NCBI GenBank assembly: GCA_005879535.1
Contig: VBKI01000047.1
Span: forward strand, 160,101 to 224,100
DNA: 64,000 nt
Direction of reading: 5' to 3'
Origin: Deltaproteobacteria bacterium
GTDB taxonomy: Bacteria > Myxococcota > Myxococcia > Myxococcales > 40CM-4-68-19
Below the pieces are notes generated by a model. The model was not told the origin of the DNA. It worked only from the letters and a program-made list of their open reading frames with translations, and did no database searches. Shown in pieces: positions 41,164 through 49,107 of the stretch (positions are counted from its first letter, which is position 1; every line of letters begins with the position of its first letter). The translations under genes were made by a program, and so were the position numbers.

Positions 41164-42131
41164 CGCAGCGTCTCCAGCACCTGGTACCAGCGCTTGGCGA
41201 TGTCTCCCCACAAGGCGGACGCGCCGGAGCCGAGCGCATCGCAAAGATCGATGCGGCTTGCCAGGTCGGGCTTTCGCGCATTCATCTGCGCGGCCCACGG
41301 GTCGAAGAACCCCATCGACGAAGGCGCCAGGACGTCGAGCGCAGCGAGCGGGAAACCGGGAATCGCGGCGCACCGCTGCCGCAGCGCGGTCAGGTCGCCA
41401 TTCTCGGAAGTGGCCAGCATCAGGAACAGCGTCTGCCTGATTCGCAGGATGCGATCGAGACGGGCCCATCGGACGGGGTCCGCATTCGAGAAATCGTCCG
41501 CGCGACAGTCGCTCAGGGGGTGCGGCCGGGCGCCGGCGTCGATCAGGATGACCATCAGCGCCCCAGGCCCCGGCGTGAAAGGCCGCACTCTGCCTGCGTA
41601 GGTCCACGCCCAGAGCGCGGCGCCCTCATTCAGCAGCGCATCCGTCGGGCAGGTCGTCGGCAGGGTACCGGCCCGCGAAGCGGACACGTCGCGCAACACT
41701 ACGGCGAGCGTATCGGGAACCGGATTGTTCGGGACATCCCTCAAAGCCCAGACCGTCTCCTCGGCGTACAGTTCGGAAACCGCAACCGAGGTCACGAGCA
41801 GTCCCTGCTGCGTCAGCGAGGTCGTAATCTGTTTCAAGAGGACCTGCAGGGGCGTAGCGAGATTCGCGGTGCCCTGGTCGATGCGGAGCATCACCAGGAC
41901 CGCGGTGCCGGTGTCGCCGTTCTTCCCCGTTCCCGGAATAGGTCCCGGACCTGCGTCGATACCGCCTCCTCCTCCGCCACCGCCACCGCCTCCGCCACCG
42001 CCTCCGCCTCCGCCTCCGCCTTCACCACCTCCACCCCCGCCCCCGCCGTCGGGCACCAAAGGAAGATCGATCTGGTACATGCACGCGCAGGTGCACGCCA
42101 GAACCAGCGCTGCCAGGAGGCAGCGGTTCAT
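41160..42131 (-). CDS. lipoprotein with long polyglycine linker
   Basis: 323-residue predicted lipoprotein. The signal peptide MNRCLLAALVLACTCACMYQ ends in a lipobox-like VLAC. Residues 29-60 are almost pure glycine with one Glu, making a very flexible tether. The C-terminal 250 residues form an alpha/beta domain with strands such as TAVLVMLRID and GALMVILIDAGARPHP and paired Cys; a vWA-like or Rossmann-like fold is possible. The ATG at 42131 overlaps the FliF/FliG-like stop (ATGA). General layout resembles the first lipoprotein of the operon. Confidence 0.75.
   Translation of the reverse strand: MNRCLLAALVLACTCACMYQIDLPLVPDGGGGGGGGEGGGGGGGGGGGGGGGGGGGGIDAGPGPIPGTGKNGDTGTAVLVMLRIDQGTANLATPLQVLLKQITTSLTQQGLLVTSVAVSELYAEETVWALRDVPNNPVPDTLAVVLRDVSASRAGTLPTTCPTDALLNEGAALWAWTYAGRVRPFTPGPGALMVILIDAGARPHPLSDCRADDFSNADPVRWARLDRILRIRQTLFLMLATSENGDLTALRQRCAAIPGFPLAALDVLAPSSMGFFDPWAAQMNARKPDLASRIDLCDALGSGASALWGDIAKRWYQVLETLR
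41962..42046 (-). repeat. GGN trinucleotide tract encoding polyglycine
   Basis: About 85 bases of imperfect GGC/GGA/GGT triplets (seen on the plus strand as CCG, CCA and CCT), broken by one GAG. It encodes the polyglycine tether of the lipoprotein. Because the unit is three bases, slippage changes linker length without breaking the frame. Confidence 0.85.
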
Positions 42132-43774
42132 GGCGCGGCCACCACGCGCGGACGCCATGAGCGCACGTCGGCGGGCTGCAGCCCGATGCGGTCCGCTTCT
42201 TCGCGGAGCTTGCGCAGGATGTCGCGGCGGGCGCCGAGGAACGCCTCTCGCGAGACGCCATTGCGCATCGACAGCTCCTCCTCCACTTCCGCGCGCAACC
42301 GCTGCGGGCAGGCCTTGAGCACATGTGTCCGCACGGTCTCGTCTGCGCCGGCGAGATAGGCGACGAGGTTCGCCGGCCCGATGGCCAGCGCCGCCGTGGA
42401 GAGCAGATCGAGCGGCGCCGAAGCCAGGGAGGACTCGGTCATCAGGCCCGGCAACGCGCGGCTGTCGCCTTCCCGGCGCAGCTTCTCCAACAAGGCGTCC
42501 TGCTCCTCGCGCGAGAGCGAATCCAGCATGTCCGCGAGAGCGCGATCCGCGGCGCTCGGTCCGGCGTGCAGGTCGGCGATCCGTGCACGCAGCTCGTCGG
42601 CCGCCGCGAGCGCGTACCCGGCGCTGACCTCCGGCTTTCGTGCCCAGGTGAGCGCGATCTCCTGCCGCTGCGCGGCGGGAAGCTCCCGCAGCGCAGCGGC
42701 CCGCAGGTGCGCCGGCGCGAGCCTGAGCGCGACCTCCTGCGCGCCGGGCGACAATCCTCGCCAGGCCGCCAGGAATGCCTCGGGGCGCACGCCCTCGAGG
42801 AACGCGAACGCGTCCGCTTCGCCGGCTCGCGAAAGCCGCGTGGCGAGCGTGCGTCCTTCCAGCGCCTGCAAGGTGGTGGCGCGCAGGGCGGGATCCAGCG
42901 GCTTTGCGACCTCGGATGCGAGCGCCTTCAGCGCCGGCGCGAGGGCGCCGTCGCCGCGGAGGTCCTCGAGCAGGAACTCGCCCAGCTCGCGGACCCAGCG
43001 CGCGACCAGGGCGTGCTCTCCCTTGCCCAACGCTTCCCGGACCACGGCGTTGCGGAGCGCTCGATCGTCGACGAGCTGCTTCTCCAGCTTCCGCGCCCGC
43101 ATGGCGGGGAATGCGTCGTCGCGTTGCGCCTCGGGCGAGGATTCCGGCGCCCCCTCGAGGAGGGGCAGATCCGCATACGCCGGCTCCGGCGGCCTGCGCG
43201 CGGCGAAGTAGAAGAGGCCACCCAGCACCAGCAGCACGCCGCCGAGCAAGATCGCGATGGCGAGGACGGGCGCCGAGTCGATCAACTTGTCGAGAATGCG
43301 CGAGGATGTCGGCGCCGCCGCGGCGAGCTCTGGCTTCTGCTCCGGCTCGGACGCCTTCTCCGGCGGGGTCTGCGGCTGCGGGTCCACGTAGGGTGGCGGG
43401 TTCCGCGGCGGGAAGCTCACCTGCGAGACCTGCACCGTCGCCGGCACCCCCGCGGCCGACAGCTTCTGCCCGATCAGCGCGCGCATGCGCGACCGGAAGG
43501 CGGAGGGGAGCCGCTGGTCGACGAGGATGTTCGCGCTCACCGAGCGCAGAACCGGGACCGTCCGCGCGCCCGGGGTGTCGAATCCGGGAGTGCGCTCACC
43601 GCCCGCGTCCTCTTCGTCGACGCGCGCGGCGACGGACAGCACCACGCATTGCTCCGGACAGAGCGTCCGGAGCAGGTCGGTGGCGTCCGCCCGAGCGCGC
43701 TCCTCGGCCTCGTGCTGCAGTGTCGCGCCAGCAAGGGGCGCAGCCGCGATCGCCGCTGCAATCAGGAGGAACAT
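42128..43774 (-). CDS. FliF-like/FliG-like fusion protein, rotor-type component
   Basis: 548-residue protein. A signal peptide (1-18) leads to a periplasmic region (about 40-125) whose strand-helix part SVSANILVDQRLPSAFRSRMRALIGQKL resembles the segment before the second helix of the flagellar MS-ring protein FliF. One helix (169-190) crosses the membrane and the rest is cytosolic. Residues 300-400 (LSPGAQEVALRLAP, LRELPAAQRQEIAL) resemble the FliG middle domain and 440-535 resemble the FliG C-terminal torque domain: LVAYLAGADETVRTHVLK, QRLRAEVEEEL. By eye, Arg 492 and Glu 499-500 fall where E. coli FliG has Arg 281 and Asp 288-289. It lies 3 bases downstream of the MotB-like gene. Confidence 0.75.
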   Translation of the reverse strand: MFLLIAAAIAAAPLAGATLQHEAEERARADATDLLRTLCPEQCVVLSVAARVDEEDAGGERTPGFDTPGARTVPVLRSVSANILVDQRLPSAFRSRMRALIGQKLSAAGVPATVQVSQVSFPPRNPPPYVDPQPQTPPEKASEPEQKPELAAAAPTSSRILDKLIDSAPVLAIAILLGGVLLVLGGLFYFAARRPPEPAYADLPLLEGAPESSPEAQRDDAFPAMRARKLEKQLVDDRALRNAVVREALGKGEHALVARWVRELGEFLLEDLRGDGALAPALKALASEVAKPLDPALRATTLQALEGRTLATRLSRAGEADAFAFLEGVRPEAFLAAWRGLSPGAQEVALRLAPAHLRAAALRELPAAQRQEIALTWARKPEVSAGYALAAADELRARIADLHAGPSAADRALADMLDSLSREEQDALLEKLRREGDSRALPGLMTESSLASAPLDLLSTAALAIGPANLVAYLAGADETVRTHVLKACPQRLRAEVEEELSMRNGVSREAFLGARRDILRKLREEADRIGLQPADVRSWRPRVVAAP

Positions 43775-43777
43775 GAT

Positions 43778-44410
43778 CTACTCCACCCGGATGAGGACAC
43801 GCCGGTTCGAGGCCCTGCGCTGCTCCACGTCCTGCTCGGCCGCCGGGGAGAGCGGCCGCGTGTCGGCGTAAGCGCGCGCGCTCATCCGGTCGCGCGCGAC
43901 TCCGCTCGTTTGCAGCGCCTGCAGCACGTTGATCGCGCGCTGCGACGACAGCTCCCAGTTCGAATGGAACGACGAGGTGTTGATCGGCACGTCGTCGGTG
44001 TGGCCCTCGATGGTGACTGGCCGTCCGGGCAGCTCGCGCAAGAGACGCGCAATCTCGCCGATCGCCGGCTGCGCCTCTTCGCGCAGCCTGGCGCTGCCGG
44101 AGTCGAAGAACAGCGCGTCGCGGAACTCGATCCCGAGGCCTTCCGCGTCGTCGCGGGTTCGCACCTTGTCTTTCAGCTCCGGGGTCCGGGCAATGAGCGC
44201 ATCGACCTTGTCGCGCAGGTCCTCGAGCGGCGCCTGGTGGGTTCCGGTGAGCGCCGCGGCAATCCGCTCGAACTGCGCCCGCTTCATCGGAACGGAGGCA
44301 ATGATGAGGACGAAGAATCCGACCAGGAGGGTGAGCATGTCGGCGTAGCTGATCAGCCACAGCTCGTCCTGCGCGCTCTCTTCCTGCAGCTCGCGGGTAT
44401 CGATTGCCAT
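43778..44410 (-). CDS. MotB-like stator protein with OmpA peptidoglycan-binding domain
   Basis: 210-residue MotB homolog. The cytoplasmic start and single helix read WLISYADMLTLLVGFFVLI (residues 18-36); Asp 24 corresponds to the proton-carrying Asp of MotB. After a short linker the OmpA C-terminal domain follows (GIEFRDALFFDSGSARL, VTIEGHTDDVPI, SNWELSSQRAINVLQAL, NRRVLIRVE), which would anchor the stator to peptidoglycan. It is shorter than flagellar MotB in the linker/plug region. It follows the MotA-like gene by 3 bases. Confidence 0.93.
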   Translation of the reverse strand: MAIDTRELQEESAQDELWLISYADMLTLLVGFFVLIIASVPMKRAQFERIAAALTGTHQAPLEDLRDKVDALIARTPELKDKVRTRDDAEGLGIEFRDALFFDSGSARLREEAQPAIGEIARLLRELPGRPVTIEGHTDDVPINTSSFHSNWELSSQRAINVLQALQTSGVARDRMSARAYADTRPLSPAAEQDVEQRRASNRRVLIRVE

Positions 44411-44413
44411 GCG

Positions 44414-45190
44414 CTACCCGAGGGCCACTTCGACGCGCGGGGCGCTGCCGGAGCCGTCGTCGCCGAACAGGGCCCGCACGTCAGCCAATGGCTTTCCTTC
44501 TCCGACGAGAATCAGCGCGCGCGACAGCAGCCGTGCCTCCTCCAGCGTGACCACCGCGTGCACGTGCACGAGCCGCGCGAGAGGCTGATACACGCCATTC
44601 GCCAGCACCAACCCGTACAAGGTGCAGAGCAGGGCGAGAGCCATCGAAGGACCGAGATGGTCGAAGTTGCGCAGATCCTTGAGCAGCGTGATCAGCCCCA
44701 GGGTGGTACCGACGAGGCCGACCGCAGGGGAGACGCGGGCCAGGGAAGTCAGCACGTCCTCGCTCCGCTTCATCACCGAAGCAAGTACCGTGCTGGCCGT
44801 CGCCGCGGTGCGCTCGATGTCGTCGGGCGAGTATTGCTTGACGACGAGCGGCGCGAGCTGACGCAAGAGCTCGTGCTGTGCGCCCTCGGCGATGGCCAGC
44901 GCCTCCGCCGGCCGGCCACGCCGCACTCCCGCCGCGAACCGTGAGAGCTCGTCGTGGAGGATGGCCCGGGAGCGGACCGCGGAAAAGCGCATCGCCTTCC
45001 AGATCGTGCGCGTGCAGACCGCCATCTCCTCCAGCTTGTGCGAGATGAGCGAGATGAACAGCGGACCGACGCAGAGCAGGAGGAGCGCGGGACGGTAGAT
45101 CAGTCCCGAGAAGGCCGCCTCCCGCTGCTCCAGAAGGACCGTGGCGGCGAGCACCGCGGCAAACCCCAACATTCCGACCGCGACGTGCAT
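44414..45190 (-). CDS. MotA-like stator protein
   Basis: 258-residue MotA/TolQ/ExbB family protein with four helices, the MotA arrangement: about 3-20, 32-50, 152-171 and 180-204. The conserved VSPAVGLVGTTLGLITLLKDL and LGPSMALALLCTLYGLVLANGVYQPLA include prolines 155 and 203 at the places of MotA Pro 173 and Pro 222. A long cytoplasmic loop (55-150) is rich in Arg/Glu, where MotA contacts FliG. With the MotB-like partner it would form a proton-driven stator. I chose the ATG at 45190 (TGATG with the previous stop); a GTG at 45193 is equally possible. Confidence 0.92.
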   Translation of the reverse strand: MHVAVGMLGFAAVLAATVLLEQREAAFSGLIYRPALLLLCVGPLFISLISHKLEEMAVCTRTIWKAMRFSAVRSRAILHDELSRFAAGVRRGRPAEALAIAEGAQHELLRQLAPLVVKQYSPDDIERTAATASTVLASVMKRSEDVLTSLARVSPAVGLVGTTLGLITLLKDLRNFDHLGPSMALALLCTLYGLVLANGVYQPLARLVHVHAVVTLEEARLLSRALILVGEGKPLADVRALFGDDGSGSAPRVEVALG

Positions 45191-45924
45191 CACTCCTCCT
45201 TCAGCGCGCGGAGCGCTTCGGCAACCGTGGTGTCGGACGGATCGATCTCCAGCGACTTCTTCCAGGCCTCGCGCGCGAGGGCCGCCTTCCCCAGTTTCTG
45301 GTAGAGCGATCCCTTCATCGCCAACAGGCGCGCGTCCTTCGGGTATTGCTGCTCGAGATCGACCACCTCGATCAGCGCCAGCTCGTAGCGGTGGGCGGAA
45401 TACATCTCGGAGAGCTTGGCGAGAGTCGCCAGATAGCTCCTCGATCGGCCCTCGGGCGGCGTCTTGCCCGCGAGCATCTCCTGGTCCGCAGCGGTCGGCG
45501 TCTCGATTCCCTGGCCGAGCGGAATGCGGACCTCGTAGCCACCGGTGCTCTCGGGCAGCTCGACTTCCCAGACGCGGCCACGGTCCACCAGCCGCAGCAT
45601 GTAGCGCTGGGAGGACTGGGTCGGCACGGCAGGGGAAACGAGCTTCTGCGGCGGCGGCACGGGCTTCGGTGTGGCGGCGCCGGCGACGGTGGTGGGCGCT
45701 GCCGCCGCAGGCCGCGGGGCGACCTTCGCCGGGTCGTCGGAGCCGACGGCATAGCGATCCACGCCGGTGATCTTCGATCCCTGGGCATTGCCGGCAGACG
45801 CTTCGCCGACGGATTGCCCGGTGGCGAGCGGCCGCCGCATCTCCTCCGGAATCACGAGCCGCTTCATCGGCTCCGAAGCGCAGCCGAGCAGAAGACAGGC
45901 GGACGCGGCGAGTCTCAGTTCCAT
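45190..45924 (-). CDS. TPR-containing lipoprotein of the motor operon
   Basis: 244-residue predicted lipoprotein. The signal MELRLAASACLLLGCAS has a lipobox LLGC (Cys 15). A Pro/Ala linker (about 65-105) leads to a beta segment (YMLRLVDRGRVWEVELPE) and then about two TPR units ending ALAREAWKKSLEIDPSDTTVAEALRAL. The Pro-rich linker may span the periplasm. Position: 10-base overlap with the barrel gene upstream and direct coupling to the MotA-like gene. A scaffold role at the outer membrane is inferred. Confidence 0.75.
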   Translation of the reverse strand: MELRLAASACLLLGCASEPMKRLVIPEEMRRPLATGQSVGEASAGNAQGSKITGVDRYAVGSDDPAKVAPRPAAAAPTTVAGAATPKPVPPPQKLVSPAVPTQSSQRYMLRLVDRGRVWEVELPESTGGYEVRIPLGQGIETPTAADQEMLAGKTPPEGRSRSYLATLAKLSEMYSAHRYELALIEVVDLEQQYPKDARLLAMKGSLYQKLGKAALAREAWKKSLEIDPSDTTVAEALRALKEE

Positions 45925-47027
45925 AGGAACCCCAATCCCACTTCGGGGCTGAAGCCGCCGTACTGCTCGGCCGCACTGCCGACCGTGAACGGCACCATGT
46001 AGCGGAGCGCCCCGTGCAGCCCGATCCGCGTCCCGACCTGCCAGCGCATGGTTGCGCCGAGCAGGGCGGTATTCGCCCCGTTGCCGGTCACGAAGACGCC
46101 CCCGTCGACGCCAAACCAGAACTCGGACAGATACACGTTGCCCCGCCCGGCACGGCCCTGGAACATCATCCCGAGGATGCCCGCTCCGAGGTGGTTGGGA
46201 CTGAAGAAACCCGCCGCCGTCAGGCCGGCTTCCCATTCCTTGTCGCCGCCGAATCGCTCCGTCAGGCGGTACCGGCCGATGCCGCCCCAGAATGCGCCGC
46301 TCTTCGCGTCGACCATCATCATTCCGAGCTCGATGGCAGCCGTGTAGCGCGGTCGCTGGTTGAGCTTGTCCTCCAGCTCCTTCAGCCGTTCCTCGCGCGT
46401 TTGCGCGCGGTCGGCGCCCCGGTAGAGCATCGCCCGATCCGCATCCATGCGGTATCCCTCGGCGAACGCAATCGACGAGTCCTCGGCGCGCACCACCTCC
46501 ACGTCCATGGAAAGGGACGCGGGCTCCTCGCGCATGGTCAGGGCGACGTCGAGGAACGTGCGCGCGCCATACTTCTTCGCGACGTCGCGCGCCTGCTCGC
46601 GCGTGGTGACGCCGCGGCTCACCACCCATTCGCCCCCCTCCACGCGGCTGCGCGTCGCATCGCATTCCGCGCAGCGCACCAGCGCCAGGTTCGCGGCCTT
46701 GAACACGGCCGCGGCCAGCCGGGCCTCGAAGATGTGCGCATATTCCGGGTTCATGTTGGCGGAGACGCGCACGCGATCGAGCAGTACCGGACTGATCTTC
46801 GCCGCTCCCAGACGCGCGATGTCGACGGAGAACTCGTCGAGCATCTCGTCGACGATGTCGTCGGCCCTCACGTCGTGGCCGGGAGTGACCATCGTCCCCT
46901 CGACGCGGTTCGGGTGGGCCGCTTCTGCCTTCTTGCGCGCATGGATCGCCGCCGCCGCGGGCAATTCGCCCTGCGGTTCCTGCGATGGCGCCACCGCCTG
47001 CGCGAAGAGAAATGCGAGCGCGATCAT
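45915..47027 (-). CDS. CsgG/LpoB-like domain with C-terminal outer-membrane beta-barrel region
   Basis: 370-residue secreted protein (signal peptide about 1-14). The N-terminal half (about 50-205; DRVRVSANMNPEYAHIFEARLAAAVFKAANLALVRC, AKKYGARTFLDVALTM) has the layout of CsgG/LpoB-type periplasmic domains, with a CAEC Cys pair. A coiled segment REERLKELEDKLNQ precedes a C-terminal half of alternating amphipathic strands (AAIELGMMMV, LTAAGFFSP, GVDGGVFVTGNGANTALLGATMRW) ending in a Trp-Asn, typical of outer-membrane barrels. The family match is weak; the topology is better supported. ATG overlaps the TPR gene's stop (ATGA). Confidence 0.65.
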   Translation of the reverse strand: MIALAFLFAQAVAPSQEPQGELPAAAAIHARKKAEAAHPNRVEGTMVTPGHDVRADDIVDEMLDEFSVDIARLGAAKISPVLLDRVRVSANMNPEYAHIFEARLAAAVFKAANLALVRCAECDATRSRVEGGEWVVSRGVTTREQARDVAKKYGARTFLDVALTMREEPASLSMDVEVVRAEDSSIAFAEGYRMDADRAMLYRGADRAQTREERLKELEDKLNQRPRYTAAIELGMMMVDAKSGAFWGGIGRYRLTERFGGDKEWEAGLTAAGFFSPNHLGAGILGMMFQGRAGRGNVYLSEFWFGVDGGVFVTGNGANTALLGATMRWQVGTRIGLHGALRYMVPFTVGSAAEQYGGFSPEVGLGFLWN

Positions 47028-48532
47028 GGTGGACCTCGGGCTTCGAACCAGTCGTGGAGAGCTCCATCCGGACCGGGAATGGCAAGCAGCGAGGCCGGCT
47101 CCGGGAGATCGAGGAGCACGGCGGGCTCCGGCGGAGGCTCGGGTGTGCGCACGACGTCGATCCGGCCGAGCGCGAGCCTTTGCTCGCCCTCGTCCGGCGC
47201 CGGCTGCAGCGAGGTGACGAGCGCTTCGATCTGCGCCGCATCCCTCGTGGGCAGCCGCTCGCGCAGCCAGGCGAGCTGCGACTTCAGCGCGTCGCGGTGG
47301 GTACCGCCCTCGGCTTCCCTCAGCACGATCGCGTGCGCCAGCTGCAGCGCGGCCGAGTCGCGCGACTCGCGCTCGGCGACCCGCAGCCGCTGCGTGAAGA
47401 GCCGCTCGAGCGCCGCCTGCGTTTCCTTCACCTCTCCGGAGGCCCAGCCGATCTCGCCGGCGAGCGCCAATCCTTGCGCGCGCCAGCGCGGGTCGCTTGC
47501 CGTTTGCAGCTGGAGCGCCGCATCGCGCGCGGTCTGGAGGTTTCCGGCGGCGAGCGCTCGTTGGGCCAGCTCCGTCCAGGCGGCGTCCCGCCCGGCGACG
47601 CCGATGAAGGGCTCGAGCCGCGCCGGATCCGCCGGCTGACGGGCGAGGGCGGACATCGCCAGCGCGCGGATCGCCTCCTGCCCCTTGCCCTTGCCGGGCA
47701 GCGATCGGGCGCGGGCGAGCACCTCCAGCATCTCCTTGTCGCGCCCCATGCTTTGCAGCGCGACGGCCCGCGCCCAGAGGATTGCGCGGACCATCTCCGC
47801 GCGGGTGGCGTCCGCCGGGAGCTCGATGGATGCGGTGAGGTCGACGACTTCCTCGTATCGACGCTGTCGCAAGAGCTCCGCCGATGCCCGCGTCACCACC
47901 GCCAATTGCGGCCACTCCGCAACGAGCGGGAGCCAGCCCTCCGGTGGATCGAGCTTCGCTTCCAGGCGCAGGAATTGCGTCGCGCGCCGCAAGCTCGGGT
48001 GCAGCCGCTGGACCTCGACGGCGGCGGCACCCTCCGTCGACCCCTTGCGCCAGAGCAGGATTGCGCGCTCGTAGGCAGCCCGCGCGGCGGGCTCGGGAGG
48101 CAGCGCCTTGACCAGCTCCGGAGTGAGCAGGGGCAAGGGCCCTGCGCCCTTGGCGGCCTTCCTGCAGTTCGATGGCACGGGACCGACGCGCAGCACTTCG
48201 CCGGGCCAGCGCTCTTCCTCGTCGGGCCAGAGCAGCGCGTTCCGTGCGTCCGGATTCCAGACCGTCCGCCGGAAGAAGTCGTCACGGAGCACGTCCGACC
48301 AGATCGTGTCGGGCGCTCCGCGGCGCGCCTCTTCCACGCGCACCATCGCGCGGAGCGGGTCCGGCTCGGCGAGCTTGTCCAGCGGATCGCAGCTGACGAG
48401 CCGCAGGAGGTCCGCGAAGAGCTCGCGCTGCTCGCCGGTCCGGTTCTCCTGCAGCTCGCGGTGGAGCGCGCCGAGGTCCCGTTCCCAGAAGGCGTCGAGA
48501 AATGGGGTGAGAAGGAGGAGGACCGCGATCAC
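47024..48532 (-). CDS. exported helical-repeat (TPR-like) protein of the motor operon
   Basis: 502-residue protein. The N-terminal hydrophobic stretch VIAVLLLLTPFLDAFWERD is an anchor or signal. Most of the rest is helical repeats (about 200-460), including AYERAILLWRKGSTEGAAAVEVQRLHP and AAWTELAQRALAAGNLQTARDAALQL, consistent with TPR or related solenoids. The C-terminal 50 residues are Pro/Leu-rich. I placed the GTG start at 48532, overlapping the upstream stop (GTGA). Likely a periplasmic scaffold; no catalytic motif. Confidence 0.72.
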   Translation of the reverse strand: MIAVLLLLTPFLDAFWERDLGALHRELQENRTGEQRELFADLLRLVSCDPLDKLAEPDPLRAMVRVEEARRGAPDTIWSDVLRDDFFRRTVWNPDARNALLWPDEEERWPGEVLRVGPVPSNCRKAAKGAGPLPLLTPELVKALPPEPAARAAYERAILLWRKGSTEGAAAVEVQRLHPSLRRATQFLRLEAKLDPPEGWLPLVAEWPQLAVVTRASAELLRQRRYEEVVDLTASIELPADATRAEMVRAILWARAVALQSMGRDKEMLEVLARARSLPGKGKGQEAIRALAMSALARQPADPARLEPFIGVAGRDAAWTELAQRALAAGNLQTARDAALQLQTASDPRWRAQGLALAGEIGWASGEVKETQAALERLFTQRLRVAERESRDSAALQLAHAIVLREAEGGTHRDALKSQLAWLRERLPTRDAAQIEALVTSLQPAPDEGEQRLALGRIDVVRTPEPPPEPAVLLDLPEPASLLAIPGPDGALHDWFEARGPP

Positions 48533-49107
48533 AGCCAACCTCCGACCGTGAGTACCGGCAAGAATCCAACCGCGAACACCGACGAGCTGCGATGCTCGAG
48601 CGAGCCGACCACGGTCAGATCGAGCTGGCCGTAGAGGCGGTCGCGCAGGCGCGCGACCAATCCGACGAACCCGCAAGCGGCCGGGGTGAGGGCCCGGTCG
48701 GTGAGAAGCGTTCCCAGATCGCCGCCGCCCTGCACGTCGAAGTGCACGACGGAGCCGCCCAGGGCGACCTTTCCGTAGGTGAACGAGTGCCGCCAGCCCG
48801 CTGCGACCAGCGACACCGGCTTGTGGGCGTCAGGGACGAGCCCGGTACTGTTCACGACTTGCGACCCCGAAGACCCGAGCCAGGAGGCGAACAGGGCGGC
48901 GCGAATCTCGATGGCGTCGCTCTCCCGCAGATAGTAGGCGCCCGAGAAGACCGCGCCCGGGCTGTTGTAGTAATCGCCGCGCTCGAGCCAGGTCAGGCCG
49001 CCGGAAAGGAAGTAGTGGTGGTCCTTGACGAACAGCCGCGGCTCGATGCGGATCTGCTGCGCGAATGCCGCAGGCGCGATCAGCGCTGCAAGGAGAAAGG
49101 CTTTCAT
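48529..49107 (-). CDS. small outer-membrane beta-barrel protein of the motor operon
   Basis: 192-residue protein with signal peptide MKAFLLAALIAPAAFAQQ, followed by repeated amphipathic strands (HHYFLSGGLTWLERGDYY, AIEIRAALFASWLG, PVSLVAAGWRHSFTYGKVALGGSVVHFDV, RDRLYGQLDLTVVGSL) compatible with an eight-stranded barrel. The C-terminus VLTVGGWL is not the usual terminal Phe/Trp-only pattern but close. ATG at 49107 overlaps the first lipoprotein's stop (ATGA). Function unknown. Confidence 0.72.
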   Translation of the reverse strand: MKAFLLAALIAPAAFAQQIRIEPRLFVKDHHYFLSGGLTWLERGDYYNSPGAVFSGAYYLRESDAIEIRAALFASWLGSSGSQVVNSTGLVPDAHKPVSLVAAGWRHSFTYGKVALGGSVVHFDVQGGGDLGTLLTDRALTPAACGFVGLVARLRDRLYGQLDLTVVGSLEHRSSSVFAVGFLPVLTVGGWL

